A stretch of 64,000 nucleotides of DNA. Origin: Nocardia lijiangensis NBRC 108240. Its GTDB lineage: Bacteria; Actinomycetota; Actinomycetes; Mycobacteriales; Mycobacteriaceae. Numbering within the stretch: the first letter of the stretch is position 1; each line of letters starts with the position of its first letter. The position numbers and the translations under genes were made by a program. The stretch covers positions 62,001-126,000 of the forward strand of contig NZ_BDBP01000005.1 in assembly GCF_001613045.1 (NCBI RefSeq). Direction: 5' to 3'. Positions 53,860 to 62,090 of the stretch are shown here, piece by piece. Below the pieces are notes generated by a model, which was given only the letters and a program-made list of their open reading frames with translations, searched no databases and was not told the DNA's origin.

Positions 53860-55851
53860 GTGGAAACTGGGGAACATATCCAAGAGCTCGCGGACCGCAT
53901 TGTGGCGCTGCGCGACGCCTACTACCAGGGCTCGCCGCTGGTCGCGGACGCCGAGTACGACGCGATCGAGGACGAGCTCCGTGCCCTGATCGAGGCGCAC
54001 CCCGACCTCACGCCCGACCCGAATCCGCTGGAGCAGGTGGGCGCGCCCGCGGTGCTGCACGCTCCGATCCGGCACTCGCGTCCGATGCTGTCCCTCGAGA
54101 AGGCGACCAAGCCTGAGCAGGTCGCGGCGTTCTTCGACCGCTTCCCCGGCCAGTCGGTGGTGGTGATGCCGAAGCTCGACGGCTTGTCCCTGGCCGTGGT
54201 CTTCGAGGACGGGCGGCTGGTGCGTGCCGTGACCAGGGGTGATGGCACCACCGGTGACGACGTCACCGTGCTGGTGCGGGCGTTGGTCGATGGTGTTCCT
54301 GAGCGGATCGACGTCCCGGGGCGGGTGGAGGTGCGTGGCGAGGCGGTGATGCTGCGTTCGACCTTCCTGGCCTACAACACCGCACATCCGGACAAGCCGC
54401 TGATCAATCCGCGTAACGCCGCGGCGGGCACGCTGCGGGCGAAGGACCCGGCCACGGTCTCCGAGCGGCGCCTGCGATTCTTCGGCTTCGACTTGGATAC
54501 TTCTGTCGGTGGCGCCGCGATCGACCTGGAGGAGGGGCTGCGGGCGCTGGGGGTCGCGGGCGCGCAGATGCGGCTTTGCGCCGACGCCGAGCAGGCGCAG
54601 GCGGCGATCGCCGCGATCGAGCAAGGTCGCAACGAGCTGGACTACGACCTCGACGGCGCGGTGCTGCGGCTGGCCGACCGCGATGCCTACGCGGCGGCCG
54701 GCATTCGGTCGAACTCCCCACGCGGCGCGCTGGCGTTCAAGTTCGCCGCCGAGGAGAAGACCACGGTGCTGGCCGACGTGGTCTGGGACGTCGGCAAGAC
54801 GGGCAAGATCGTCCCGGTCGCGTGGCTGGAGCCGGTATTCGTGGGCGGCACGACGGTAACGAAGGCCACGCTGGCCAACCAAGAGGTGATCCGCGCCCGC
54901 GACATCAAGGTCGGTGACACGGTACTGGTGCGCCGCGCGGGCGACGTGATCCCGTTCGTGGCAGGCGTTCTCGACGCCTCCAAACGCACGGGCGAGGAGC
55001 GAGAAATCGTGCCGCCCACCAACTGCCCCTCGTGCGCACAGCCGGTGACCGAGCAGGGCAACAGCCGAGAACTGTTCTGCACCAACGCCTCGTGCCCCGC
55101 ACAGACGGTGCGCAGGCTGATCCACTGGGCGTCGCGGGCGGCGGCCGACATCGACGCGATCGGGCAGGTGTGGATCGAACGCCTGGCCGAGGCGGGCATC
55201 CTGGAGAGTCCTGCGGACTTCTACACGCTGACGAAGCAGCGCCTGCTCGAGTTCGACCGCATCGGCGAGGTCTCGGCCGGGCGCATGATCGACTCGATCG
55301 ATGCCAGCCGCCAGGTCGGCCTGCGCCGCGCCTTGATCGGCCTGGCGATCCCGATGGCCTCCGACGGCACTGCCGCTCGCCTGGCCCGGGCGGGATTCGG
55401 CTCCCTGGAGGAGGTCGCCGACGCGGGCGAGGAACGGCTCGTGGCGGTGGAGGATATCGGACCGAAGGTTGCCGCCTCCCTGGTCGCGCACCTGGATCGC
55501 CTGCGTCCGGAACTGGAGCGGCTGCGAGGGGCGGGCGTCTGTCTGGACGTGCGCGAGGAGGACCTTCCCCCGGTCGTTTCGGCCGGCGCGCCCCTGGCAG
55601 GCAAGACGGTGGTGATCACCGGCGCTATCAGCGACCCACGCTCGGGCGAGAAGGTTGCCCGCCCGACGTTCCAACGCCTGTGTGAGAAGGCGGGCGCGAC
55701 GTCGGCGTCCTCGGTATCGGCGAACACCGATCTGCTGATCACCGGTGCGGGAGTCGGTGAGAGCAAGCTGACCAAGGCGGAGAAGCTCGGCGTCGAGGTC
55801 GTCGACCAGGGCGAGATCTGGAGCCTGCTGATCGCCGCCAAGGTCATCTAG
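53860..55851 (+). CDS. ligA: NAD-dependent DNA ligase (LigA family)
   Basis: This 663-residue protein is a LigA-type ligase that seals DNA nicks with NAD+. Domains in order are: Ia (YYQGSPLVADAEYDAIEDEL), adenylation domain with catalytic Lys105 in MPKLDGLS, OB-fold, four-Cys zinc finger (CPSCAQPV and CTNASCPAQ), helix-hairpin-helix repeats and a C-terminal BRCT domain. The BRCT contains an unusual SDPRSGEKVARPTF insertion, and several conserved positions differ from the housekeeping LigA pattern. It may therefore be an additional ligase, which needs the rest of the genome to decide. GTG 53860 was used as start. Confidence 0.9.
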   Translation: METGEHIQELADRIVALRDAYYQGSPLVADAEYDAIEDELRALIEAHPDLTPDPNPLEQVGAPAVLHAPIRHSRPMLSLEKATKPEQVAAFFDRFPGQSVVVMPKLDGLSLAVVFEDGRLVRAVTRGDGTTGDDVTVLVRALVDGVPERIDVPGRVEVRGEAVMLRSTFLAYNTAHPDKPLINPRNAAAGTLRAKDPATVSERRLRFFGFDLDTSVGGAAIDLEEGLRALGVAGAQMRLCADAEQAQAAIAAIEQGRNELDYDLDGAVLRLADRDAYAAAGIRSNSPRGALAFKFAAEEKTTVLADVVWDVGKTGKIVPVAWLEPVFVGGTTVTKATLANQEVIRARDIKVGDTVLVRRAGDVIPFVAGVLDASKRTGEEREIVPPTNCPSCAQPVTEQGNSRELFCTNASCPAQTVRRLIHWASRAAADIDAIGQVWIERLAEAGILESPADFYTLTKQRLLEFDRIGEVSAGRMIDSIDASRQVGLRRALIGLAIPMASDGTAARLARAGFGSLEEVADAGEERLVAVEDIGPKVAASLVAHLDRLRPELERLRGAGVCLDVREEDLPPVVSAGAPLAGKTVVITGAISDPRSGEKVARPTFQRLCEKAGATSASSVSANTDLLITGAGVGESKLTKAEKLGVEVVDQGEIWSLLIAAKVI

Positions 55852-56034
55852 ACCTCGGTAGGCCCGGCCGGGCCTTGGTGCAGTACCTGCGGTGGCTGGC
55901 CGGGCATCGAGGTGAGTCGGGGCGGATCACCCCGCCGGAGACGGTGCGCTCCCGAGGTAGCACCTGCAGCGTGCGGCGATCCTCATCGCCGGACAAGTTC
56001 ATCAGAACGGACAGCGCGGGCGAGACGGAACGGT

Positions 56035-56157
56035 ATGACCAGGATCCGGGAGCTGCTTACTGATTTCAACACGAGCGCGTCAGTTGTCGGCTCCCGGGTG
56101 CCGTCCACGGAAGCCATGCGCGTCATCTTCGCTCATGTTTCCGAAGCATTGTTCTGA
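56035..56157 (+). CDS. Possible 40-residue protein overlapping the end of the PknK-like gene
   Basis: ATG 56035 opens a 40-codon frame: MTRIRELLTDFNTSASVVGS, then RVPSTEAMRVIFAHVSEALF and a stop at 56155. It has an ordinary amphipathic composition. The ribosome site is weak (ACGGAACGG). It overlaps the convergent kinase gene by 25 bases. No family is recognised, so it stays a candidate. The remaining bases between ligA and this frame show no gene. Confidence 0.32.
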   Translation: MTRIRELLTDFNTSASVVGSRVPSTEAMRVIFAHVSEALF

Positions 56158-59100
56158 GATGCCGCGATCCATGCTGCGATCTGTGCCCGGGAGGTGAAAT
56201 CCAACTTGGTCAGTAGATGCTCGACGTGTCCCTGGGCGGTGCGTGGCGAGATGACCAGACGAGTGGCGATCTCCCGATTGGTCAGACCTTCGGCGATGAG
56301 TTTGGCGACTTCCCGCTCCCGTTTGGTCAGTTTGCGACCGGCACCGTCCGCGGGTGCGGGAGGGGCGTGTTCACCCAGGGCGTAGGCGATCGCGGCGTCG
56401 AAACTGAGCGCGGCGCCCTTCCTCTGGGCTGCAGCGTATGCCTGCTCGCTCATTGCCTGGCGAGTCCGGCGCTCGGACTCTTCGTGGCGGACGAGCAGGT
56501 CCGAGTACCAGCTCGGCGAACTGCCCACCGACCGGCCGAGTTGCTCAGCGGCCGCCATCAACACGACCGCACGCTCGGCATCCTGCTCGTCGGCGGCAAT
56601 CCACGCCAATGCTTGTAGACACATGCTCGTGTTCGTCCGGTCGTTCACCGCCCGGCTCGCCCGCAGTGCCTGCGCAAGTAGTCGAGTCGCCCGCGTGAAG
56701 TTCGCCTGCCGACACGACGCCACAGCCAGCGACCACAGCACGTATGGCCGGTACATCGTTTCGCCGCGCTCTTCGGCGATGGCGAGCGCGTGCTCGTAGT
56801 ACTCGACGGCTCCTTCTGTATCGTTGCCCAGTTCCTGGATGAATCCGAGGAGTGTCAATGCGTGGAGGCGGAAGAAGACGTTGTCGAGTTTCGTATACGC
56901 CTGGACAGCCTTCTCGAGGTACGGGCGTGCGGCAGAAGGTTTTCCACTGAGTATCGCGAGAATTCCGTCGGCGAGGTCGATGTGTGCGCGGGCAAAGGGG
57001 GCGGTAGTCTGCTCGACGAGCGGGCGCCCTTCGCGCACGAGACCCTCGACCGCGGGAAGATCACCCTGTACGGCCGCCATCATGCAGGCGGCGTAGAACG
57101 CCGCGGCTTGGTCGATGGTGAGTTGGCCAGTGCGGCGAGCCAGAAGACGGTACAGCCAGCGGCGCGCCTCACTCAGCGAGCCTTGGGAGTACCAGAACGG
57201 CCAAATATCGGCGGCGATCCGAATCCCGACTTCAGGGTTGTCGGAGACGCAGAACTCCAGCGCTTGCCGCAGGTTCGGCTGCTCCCGACGTAACCGGGAG
57301 ATCCACTCGAGCGCCCGCTTACTGGGCCAGTTGGCATACGCGTCGAGCGCCAGCCGTTCGTACCAGTCGCGGTGGCGGCGTCGGTACTGGAGGCATTTGC
57401 CGGTCGCTATTGCCTTTTCGTGACCGTAGTCGCGCACGGTGTCGAGCATTCGGAACCGGACCGCAGTACCCGATTCCTCCCGTATCAATATCGACTTGTC
57501 GACCAGGGAGGCCACCGTGTCCAGGAAATCCTCTGCCGTGGGATCGTCGCCACAGACGTATTGGGCTGCCTCGAGTTCGAAGCTTCCGGCGAACACCGAG
57601 AGCCGGGCCCATACTCGTTGTTCCGTCGGTGTGCACAGGTCGTGGCTCCAGTCGATGCACACGCGCAACGTCTGTTGCCGTGGCGGGGCGCTCCTGCTGC
57701 CGCGGGTGAGCAATGCGAATCGATCGGTCAGCCGCTGCAATATCTGCTCCGGCGACATAACTCGCAGCCGGGCTGTCGCCAGCTCGATCGGCAACGGCAA
57801 GCCGTCCAGCTGCCGGCAGATCCCGGCGATGGTGGCCGTGTTGTCGTCGGTGATCTCGAATCCCGCGACAGCCGTGGCGGCCCGTTCGGCGAACAATCTC
57901 ATCGCGTCGTTGCGGGATAGGCTCCTCGGTAGCTGGTCGGGATCGGGGACAGCAAGCGGGTGTACCGGCAATACTGCTTCTCCGTCGAGGCCGATCGGTT
58001 CGCGGCTCGTCGCGAGAATCCGCAACCCGGGACACGCGCGAAGCAGTGATTCGGCGAGCTCGGCGACCGCGGCGACCATCTGCTCGCAATTGTCCAGCAC
58101 GAGTAGCAGTTCCCTGTCGGCCAGGAACTCGGCGAGCACCTCGCACAACGGCCGCACCGACCGGTCCTGCAATCCCAGCGCGTTCGCCACGATGCTCGCC
58201 AGCAGCGACTCGTCACGCACCTCGCCGATTTCCACGAAAGCCATACCGTCGGCGAACTCACCCTCCACGTTGGTGGCCACCCGCACCGCCAGCCGTGTCT
58301 TGCCCACCCCGCCCATCCCGGTCAACGTCACCAGCCGCGCGGTCGACAACGAGTTCTTCGCCTCGGTCAGCTCGGTGCGCCTGCCGACGAAACTGGTCAG
58401 CTCTAACGGAGCCCTCCCCGGTCGAGAAGTCGGCGACGGCCGACGCCGATGCGATTCTGCCGACGAAGACTTTCCGCGTGTGGGTGGCGTGGACTCGTGC
58501 TCGGCTTCGGGCCGGGTATGCAGAGCCATCTCATCGACGGGAAATCCATGATGGCGTTGCGAGGCCTGGAGTTGCTCACCCAGTTCCGCGGCGGACGGGC
58601 GGCTGCGCGGGTCGCTGCCCATGGCGCGTTCGACGATGGCGCTGACATCCTCGGCAATGCCCTGCTCCCGTAGATCCGGAGCCGGCTCGGCGGTGATCCG
58701 GACGAACTGGGCCATCACCTGCTCACCGCTGTGGCGTTCGAAGGCGGCATGGCCGGTGATCGCAGCGAACAAGGTAGCGCCTAAGCTGTAGACGTCCGCG
58801 GCGGGACTCGGTGACTCGCCGGCGATCACTTCCGGCGCGGTGAATGCCGGTGTACCTGTCACGATGCCGGTGCCGGTGACGAAACCGCCTGTGAAATGGG
58901 CGATTCCGAAGTCCACCAGCGTCGGCTCGTCGTAGTCGGTGAAAAGGATGTTCGCGGGTTTCACGTCGCGATGCAGGACCCCGAAATGATGCGCCGTCTC
59001 CAGCGCCCCGGCCACCTTCACCCCGAGCCGCAACGCTTCTCGCAGCTCCAGCGGACCGTCCCTGCGGATCCGTGCGTCGAGAGAGCCGCGCGGATAGTAC

Positions 59101-59411
59101 GGCATCACGAGGAAGGGGCGACCCTTGCCGGTGGCGTCGGCATGCAGGACATGCACGATGTTGGGATGACCGGTGAGCCGGCCCGCCGCGCGCTGCTCGC
59201 GGAAGAACCGCGCCCGATTGTCCTCATCGAGATCGGCGGTGAGCAGTTTGACCGCCACCACGCGGTCGAGCTCGGCCTGCGTGCACCGGTAGACGACACC
59301 GAATCCGCCGCGGCCGATCTCCACGGCGTTGTCGAACCCGGCCGCGGCCAGTTCCGCCGCGACCGAACCGGACGCGTCGCGTTGCGTTGCGAGTGGATCG
59401 GCGCCGGTCAT
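56133..59411 (-). CDS. pknK: PknK-like Ser/Thr kinase-ATPase-LuxR regulator
   Basis: This 1092-residue protein joins four parts. The first is a Ser/Thr kinase (GRGGFGVVYRC glycine loop, Lys55, catalytic Asp149 in HRDVKPANIL, Asp167 in DFG). The second is a STAND-type NTPase (Walker A GMGGVGKTRLA and LVLDNCEQM). The third is a helical TPR-like region (about 640-980), and the last is a C-terminal LuxR HTH (LTKREREVAKLIAEGLTNREIA). The order and length match M. tuberculosis PknK (Rv3080c), which controls growth and stress responses. ATG 59411 (MTGADPLATQRD) matches the mycobacterial N-terminus better than the upstream GTG 59438. Confidence 0.93.
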   Translation of the reverse strand: MTGADPLATQRDASGSVAAELAAAGFDNAVEIGRGGFGVVYRCTQAELDRVVAVKLLTADLDEDNRARFFREQRAAGRLTGHPNIVHVLHADATGKGRPFLVMPYYPRGSLDARIRRDGPLELREALRLGVKVAGALETAHHFGVLHRDVKPANILFTDYDEPTLVDFGIAHFTGGFVTGTGIVTGTPAFTAPEVIAGESPSPAADVYSLGATLFAAITGHAAFERHSGEQVMAQFVRITAEPAPDLREQGIAEDVSAIVERAMGSDPRSRPSAAELGEQLQASQRHHGFPVDEMALHTRPEAEHESTPPTRGKSSSAESHRRRPSPTSRPGRAPLELTSFVGRRTELTEAKNSLSTARLVTLTGMGGVGKTRLAVRVATNVEGEFADGMAFVEIGEVRDESLLASIVANALGLQDRSVRPLCEVLAEFLADRELLLVLDNCEQMVAAVAELAESLLRACPGLRILATSREPIGLDGEAVLPVHPLAVPDPDQLPRSLSRNDAMRLFAERAATAVAGFEITDDNTATIAGICRQLDGLPLPIELATARLRVMSPEQILQRLTDRFALLTRGSRSAPPRQQTLRVCIDWSHDLCTPTEQRVWARLSVFAGSFELEAAQYVCGDDPTAEDFLDTVASLVDKSILIREESGTAVRFRMLDTVRDYGHEKAIATGKCLQYRRRHRDWYERLALDAYANWPSKRALEWISRLRREQPNLRQALEFCVSDNPEVGIRIAADIWPFWYSQGSLSEARRWLYRLLARRTGQLTIDQAAAFYAACMMAAVQGDLPAVEGLVREGRPLVEQTTAPFARAHIDLADGILAILSGKPSAARPYLEKAVQAYTKLDNVFFRLHALTLLGFIQELGNDTEGAVEYYEHALAIAEERGETMYRPYVLWSLAVASCRQANFTRATRLLAQALRASRAVNDRTNTSMCLQALAWIAADEQDAERAVVLMAAAEQLGRSVGSSPSWYSDLLVRHEESERRTRQAMSEQAYAAAQRKGAALSFDAAIAYALGEHAPPAPADGAGRKLTKREREVAKLIAEGLTNREIATRLVISPRTAQGHVEHLLTKLDFTSRAQIAAWIAASQNNASET

Positions 59412-59702
59412 CGACCTATACCGATTCACCCGATCCACGCCATGGCAACAGCACCACTATCCTGCTCACCTCTCGATGACTACCTCGAGGATATCGCTAC
59501 GGTAGTAACAGCGGGCACCATCGTCGCTGTCGACGGCACGTGAAGACCGATCACTGCTCGGCATCCGAATTTCGACCCCTTGCCCACTGACCCAGGCTAT
59601 TACCCGAGTCAGGAAGGGCGAAGGGATGCGTTGTGGAGGATTGGGCTGACAATGTGTCGTGAAATGGCAGATGAACAGCATTTCTGAGCTGGTTACAGGC
59701 CC

Positions 59703-60017
59703 TTGACCAGGGCTTTTCCGGGGTGGGCTGACGGTCTGTCAGCCGAGCATGGGCCCGAGTCCGAAGTTCTCGACGAGATCATCGCGTCCGCTGATTTCGC
59801 CGAGGGTGATGTGGCGGTGCCGGGTAGTAAGACCAAGCAGTTTCGTAATTGGGCGGTGGGTGATTTCGAGATGTATTCGACGAGTACGTCGTTGCCGACG
59901 GTGCAGCATGCGTGGATGCAGGTGTATGCGCCGACTGATGAGGTGGCGTGGGTGAAGTTTCGGGAGTTGTTGGCGATGACGGAGGAGGAGCGTCAGCGTC
60001 CGTGGGTCGAGCATTGA
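59703..60017 (+). CDS. Hypothetical protein fragment without a clear start
   Basis: The frame encodes 104 residues, of which GDVAVPGSKTKQFRNWAVGDF and the STSTSLPTVQHAWMQVYAP segment look well ordered. The first codon available is TTG 59703, with no good ribosome site, and no other start lies in frame downstream. Codon choice is also less GC-rich at third positions than in neighbours (GTG/TTG/ATT rich). I suspect a recently acquired or truncated gene. Function unknown. Confidence 0.4.
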   Translation: MTRAFPGWADGLSAEHGPESEVLDEIIASADFAEGDVAVPGSKTKQFRNWAVGDFEMYSTSTSLPTVQHAWMQVYAPTDEVAWVKFRELLAMTEEERQRPWVEH

Positions 60018-60222
60018 GTGACTTATCACGCTGCGGCGGGGTGAGTCCGGGTGTGTCGCACTGAAATCGGGGCCTCCACCCCCGGGTGCGCATGATGATT
60101 TCGTGGCCGGGTGATCCCGCAGTCGGCGCGCGGAGTAGCCAGGGCCGAGTAGCGGCATCTCGCGTGAGTGGGTATGCAACAGATGCTTGATTCATTGCAC
60201 CATTTGTGAGTATGTTGCAAGC

Positions 60223-60819
60223 ATGAGTGGTCCCGGTCACAGCAGTCCTGGAGGTGGTCAGGCGATCGAGGTCGCCCGCCGCAAGTTCCTCGTCGGCGAC
60301 CGGTTGGACATGCAAAAACTCGCCGCCGAACTCGGCGTCGACCGGTCAACGCTGTTCCGCTGGGTCGGCAATCGCGACCGGCTGCTCGCGACCGTGCTGT
60401 GGTCGCTCGCCGAGCCGACATACCGCGCCGCGGTGGCGTCGACCACGCGCAATGGTGCTGCCCGGATCGCCGACGCGACGGGCGCGTTCGGCCAGGCACT
60501 CATCGACGCACCGTATTTCCGCACGTTCCTGCGTCGGGAACCCGAACGCGCGTTGCGCCTGCTCACGACCAAGGAAAGCCCGGTCCAGCACGAAATCGTC
60601 GGCGCCGCAGAACGCGTGGTGCAACAGGAACTGGACCGCGGCCACCTCATCCATCCGATGTCGGCGCGCGACCTGGCCTACCTCATCGCGCGCATCGCCG
60701 AATCGTTCATCTACGCCGATCTCATCACCGGCGACGACCCCGACGCTGCGAAGGCCGCCATCGCGGTGGCGGCGTTGCTCGGCGATGCCACCTATGTACC
60801 GAAAGGGATTTCGTCATGA
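60223..60819 (+). CDS. TetR-family repressor (QsdR-like)
   Basis: This 198-residue TetR protein has its HTH at about 22-55 (MQKLAAELGVDRSTLFRWVGNRDRLL). The C-terminal half (FGQALIDAPYFRTFLRREPERALRLLTT) resembles the QsdR subfamily, in which Rhodococcus QsdR controls a lactone-degrading lactonase. ATG 60223 is preceded by TGCAAC/GTTGCA arms at 60175-60180 and 60215-60220, possible operator parts. Its stop overlaps the ATG of the serine hydrolase (ATGA). A partial copy of this gene lies at 53490-53658. Confidence 0.85.
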   Translation: MSGPGHSSPGGGQAIEVARRKFLVGDRLDMQKLAAELGVDRSTLFRWVGNRDRLLATVLWSLAEPTYRAAVASTTRNGAARIADATGAFGQALIDAPYFRTFLRREPERALRLLTTKESPVQHEIVGAAERVVQQELDRGHLIHPMSARDLAYLIARIAESFIYADLITGDDPDAAKAAIAVAALLGDATYVPKGISS

Positions 60820-61955
60820 CCGTGCGCGGGCACTGTAGCCCCGAATTCGACGAGCTCCGAAGTGAGTTCGAGAGCAACATCGCCTCTGGGGAGGAGCTGG
60901 GCGCGTCGGTAGTAGTCGACGTCGACGGCGATGTCGTGGTCGACCTATGGGGCGGGTTCTGCGACAGCGAACGGACCCGGCCGTGGGAGGCCGACACCAT
61001 CACGAACGTATGGTCGTCTACAAAGACGGTCACGAGCCTGGCGGTGCTGATGCTGGTCGACCGTGGCCGGCTCGATGTGCGCGCACCGGTTGCGGAGTAC
61101 TGGCCCGAATTCGCAGCCAATGGGAAAGATCGGATCGAACTCCGCCATCTCCTTTCGCATACCTCCGGTGTCGCCGGATGGGAGCCGCCGTTCGGCATGG
61201 ACGAGCTCTACGACTGGGAACGGGCGAGCTCCCGCCTGGCCGGCCAAGCTCCGCGGTGGGAGCCGGGAACCGCATCCGGATACCACGCACAGAACTTCGG
61301 CCAGTTACTCGGCGAGATCGTTCGCCGGGTCTCCGGGCAGACCCTAGCCGATTTCGTCGCCGACGAGATCGCCGGACCGCTGGGCGCCGATTTCCAGATC
61401 GGTGCTCGCCAACCGGATTGGCCGCGTATCGCCGAAGTCGTTCCGCCGCCGCCGTTTCCATTCGATCTGACCGTGCTTCCCGAGGACAACCCGACACGCC
61501 TTGCCCTCGGCACTCCACAGCTCGATGCGGCCGCCGCGAACACCGCGTCGTGGCGGCGCGCCGATCTGGGCGCCTACAACGGACACGGCAACGCCCGGTC
61601 GCTCGCTCGCATCATGTCTGTCATTGCCCGCGGCGGGACCGTCGACGACATCACGTTGTTGACACCGGGCACGATCGACTTGATTTTCGAGGAGCAGTCC
61701 AACGGGAACGACCTCGTGCTCGGACTTCCGCTGCGCTTCGGCATCGGATACGGCCTTCCTCAAACAGTCAGCCTCCCGTACATCCCGGACGAGCGGATCT
61801 GTTTCTGGGGTGGCTGGGGCGGATCGATGGTCGTCATGGATCTGGACCGCCGGATGACCGTCACCTACGCGATGAACAGGATGGGTCCCGGCATCATCGG
61901 TTCGCCGCGAAGCGAGGCGTACCTGCGCACGATCTATCGGCTGGTCGACGCCTGA
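60816..61955 (+). CDS. Serine hydrolase of the class C beta-lactamase/esterase fold
   Basis: This 379-residue protein belongs to the EstB/class C beta-lactamase-like family. The SxxK nucleophile is SSTK (near residue 69) in VWSSTKTVTSLAVLMLVDRG; the YxN-like motif is YHAQN, and ELRHLLSHTSGVAGW precedes it. A GGWGGS segment near the C-terminus is in the KTG-loop position. It is probably an esterase or lactonase rather than a lactamase, but this is inference. It is translationally coupled to the QsdR-like repressor, so a lactone or acyl signal is an attractive substrate. Confidence 0.87.
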   Translation: MTVRGHCSPEFDELRSEFESNIASGEELGASVVVDVDGDVVVDLWGGFCDSERTRPWEADTITNVWSSTKTVTSLAVLMLVDRGRLDVRAPVAEYWPEFAANGKDRIELRHLLSHTSGVAGWEPPFGMDELYDWERASSRLAGQAPRWEPGTASGYHAQNFGQLLGEIVRRVSGQTLADFVADEIAGPLGADFQIGARQPDWPRIAEVVPPPPFPFDLTVLPEDNPTRLALGTPQLDAAAANTASWRRADLGAYNGHGNARSLARIMSVIARGGTVDDITLLTPGTIDLIFEEQSNGNDLVLGLPLRFGIGYGLPQTVSLPYIPDERICFWGGWGGSMVVMDLDRRMTVTYAMNRMGPGIIGSPRSEAYLRTIYRLVDA

Positions 61956-62090
61956 TCGTCGCACACACTGGCCACCCTTGATTTCGATTCTCGAGAGCCC
62001 GGATCGGCGGCGCCGTTCCGCTGGAGCCTCGCTGGTCACGGCGCGCGTGCTGCGGCGCGGGTACACGGTGGTCTCGTCTTTCGCGCAGAG

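Noticed and set aside
53788..55674. A 628-codon minus-strand frame
   Set aside because: Antisense to ligA, with only Arg/Gly/Asp-rich low-complexity sequence.
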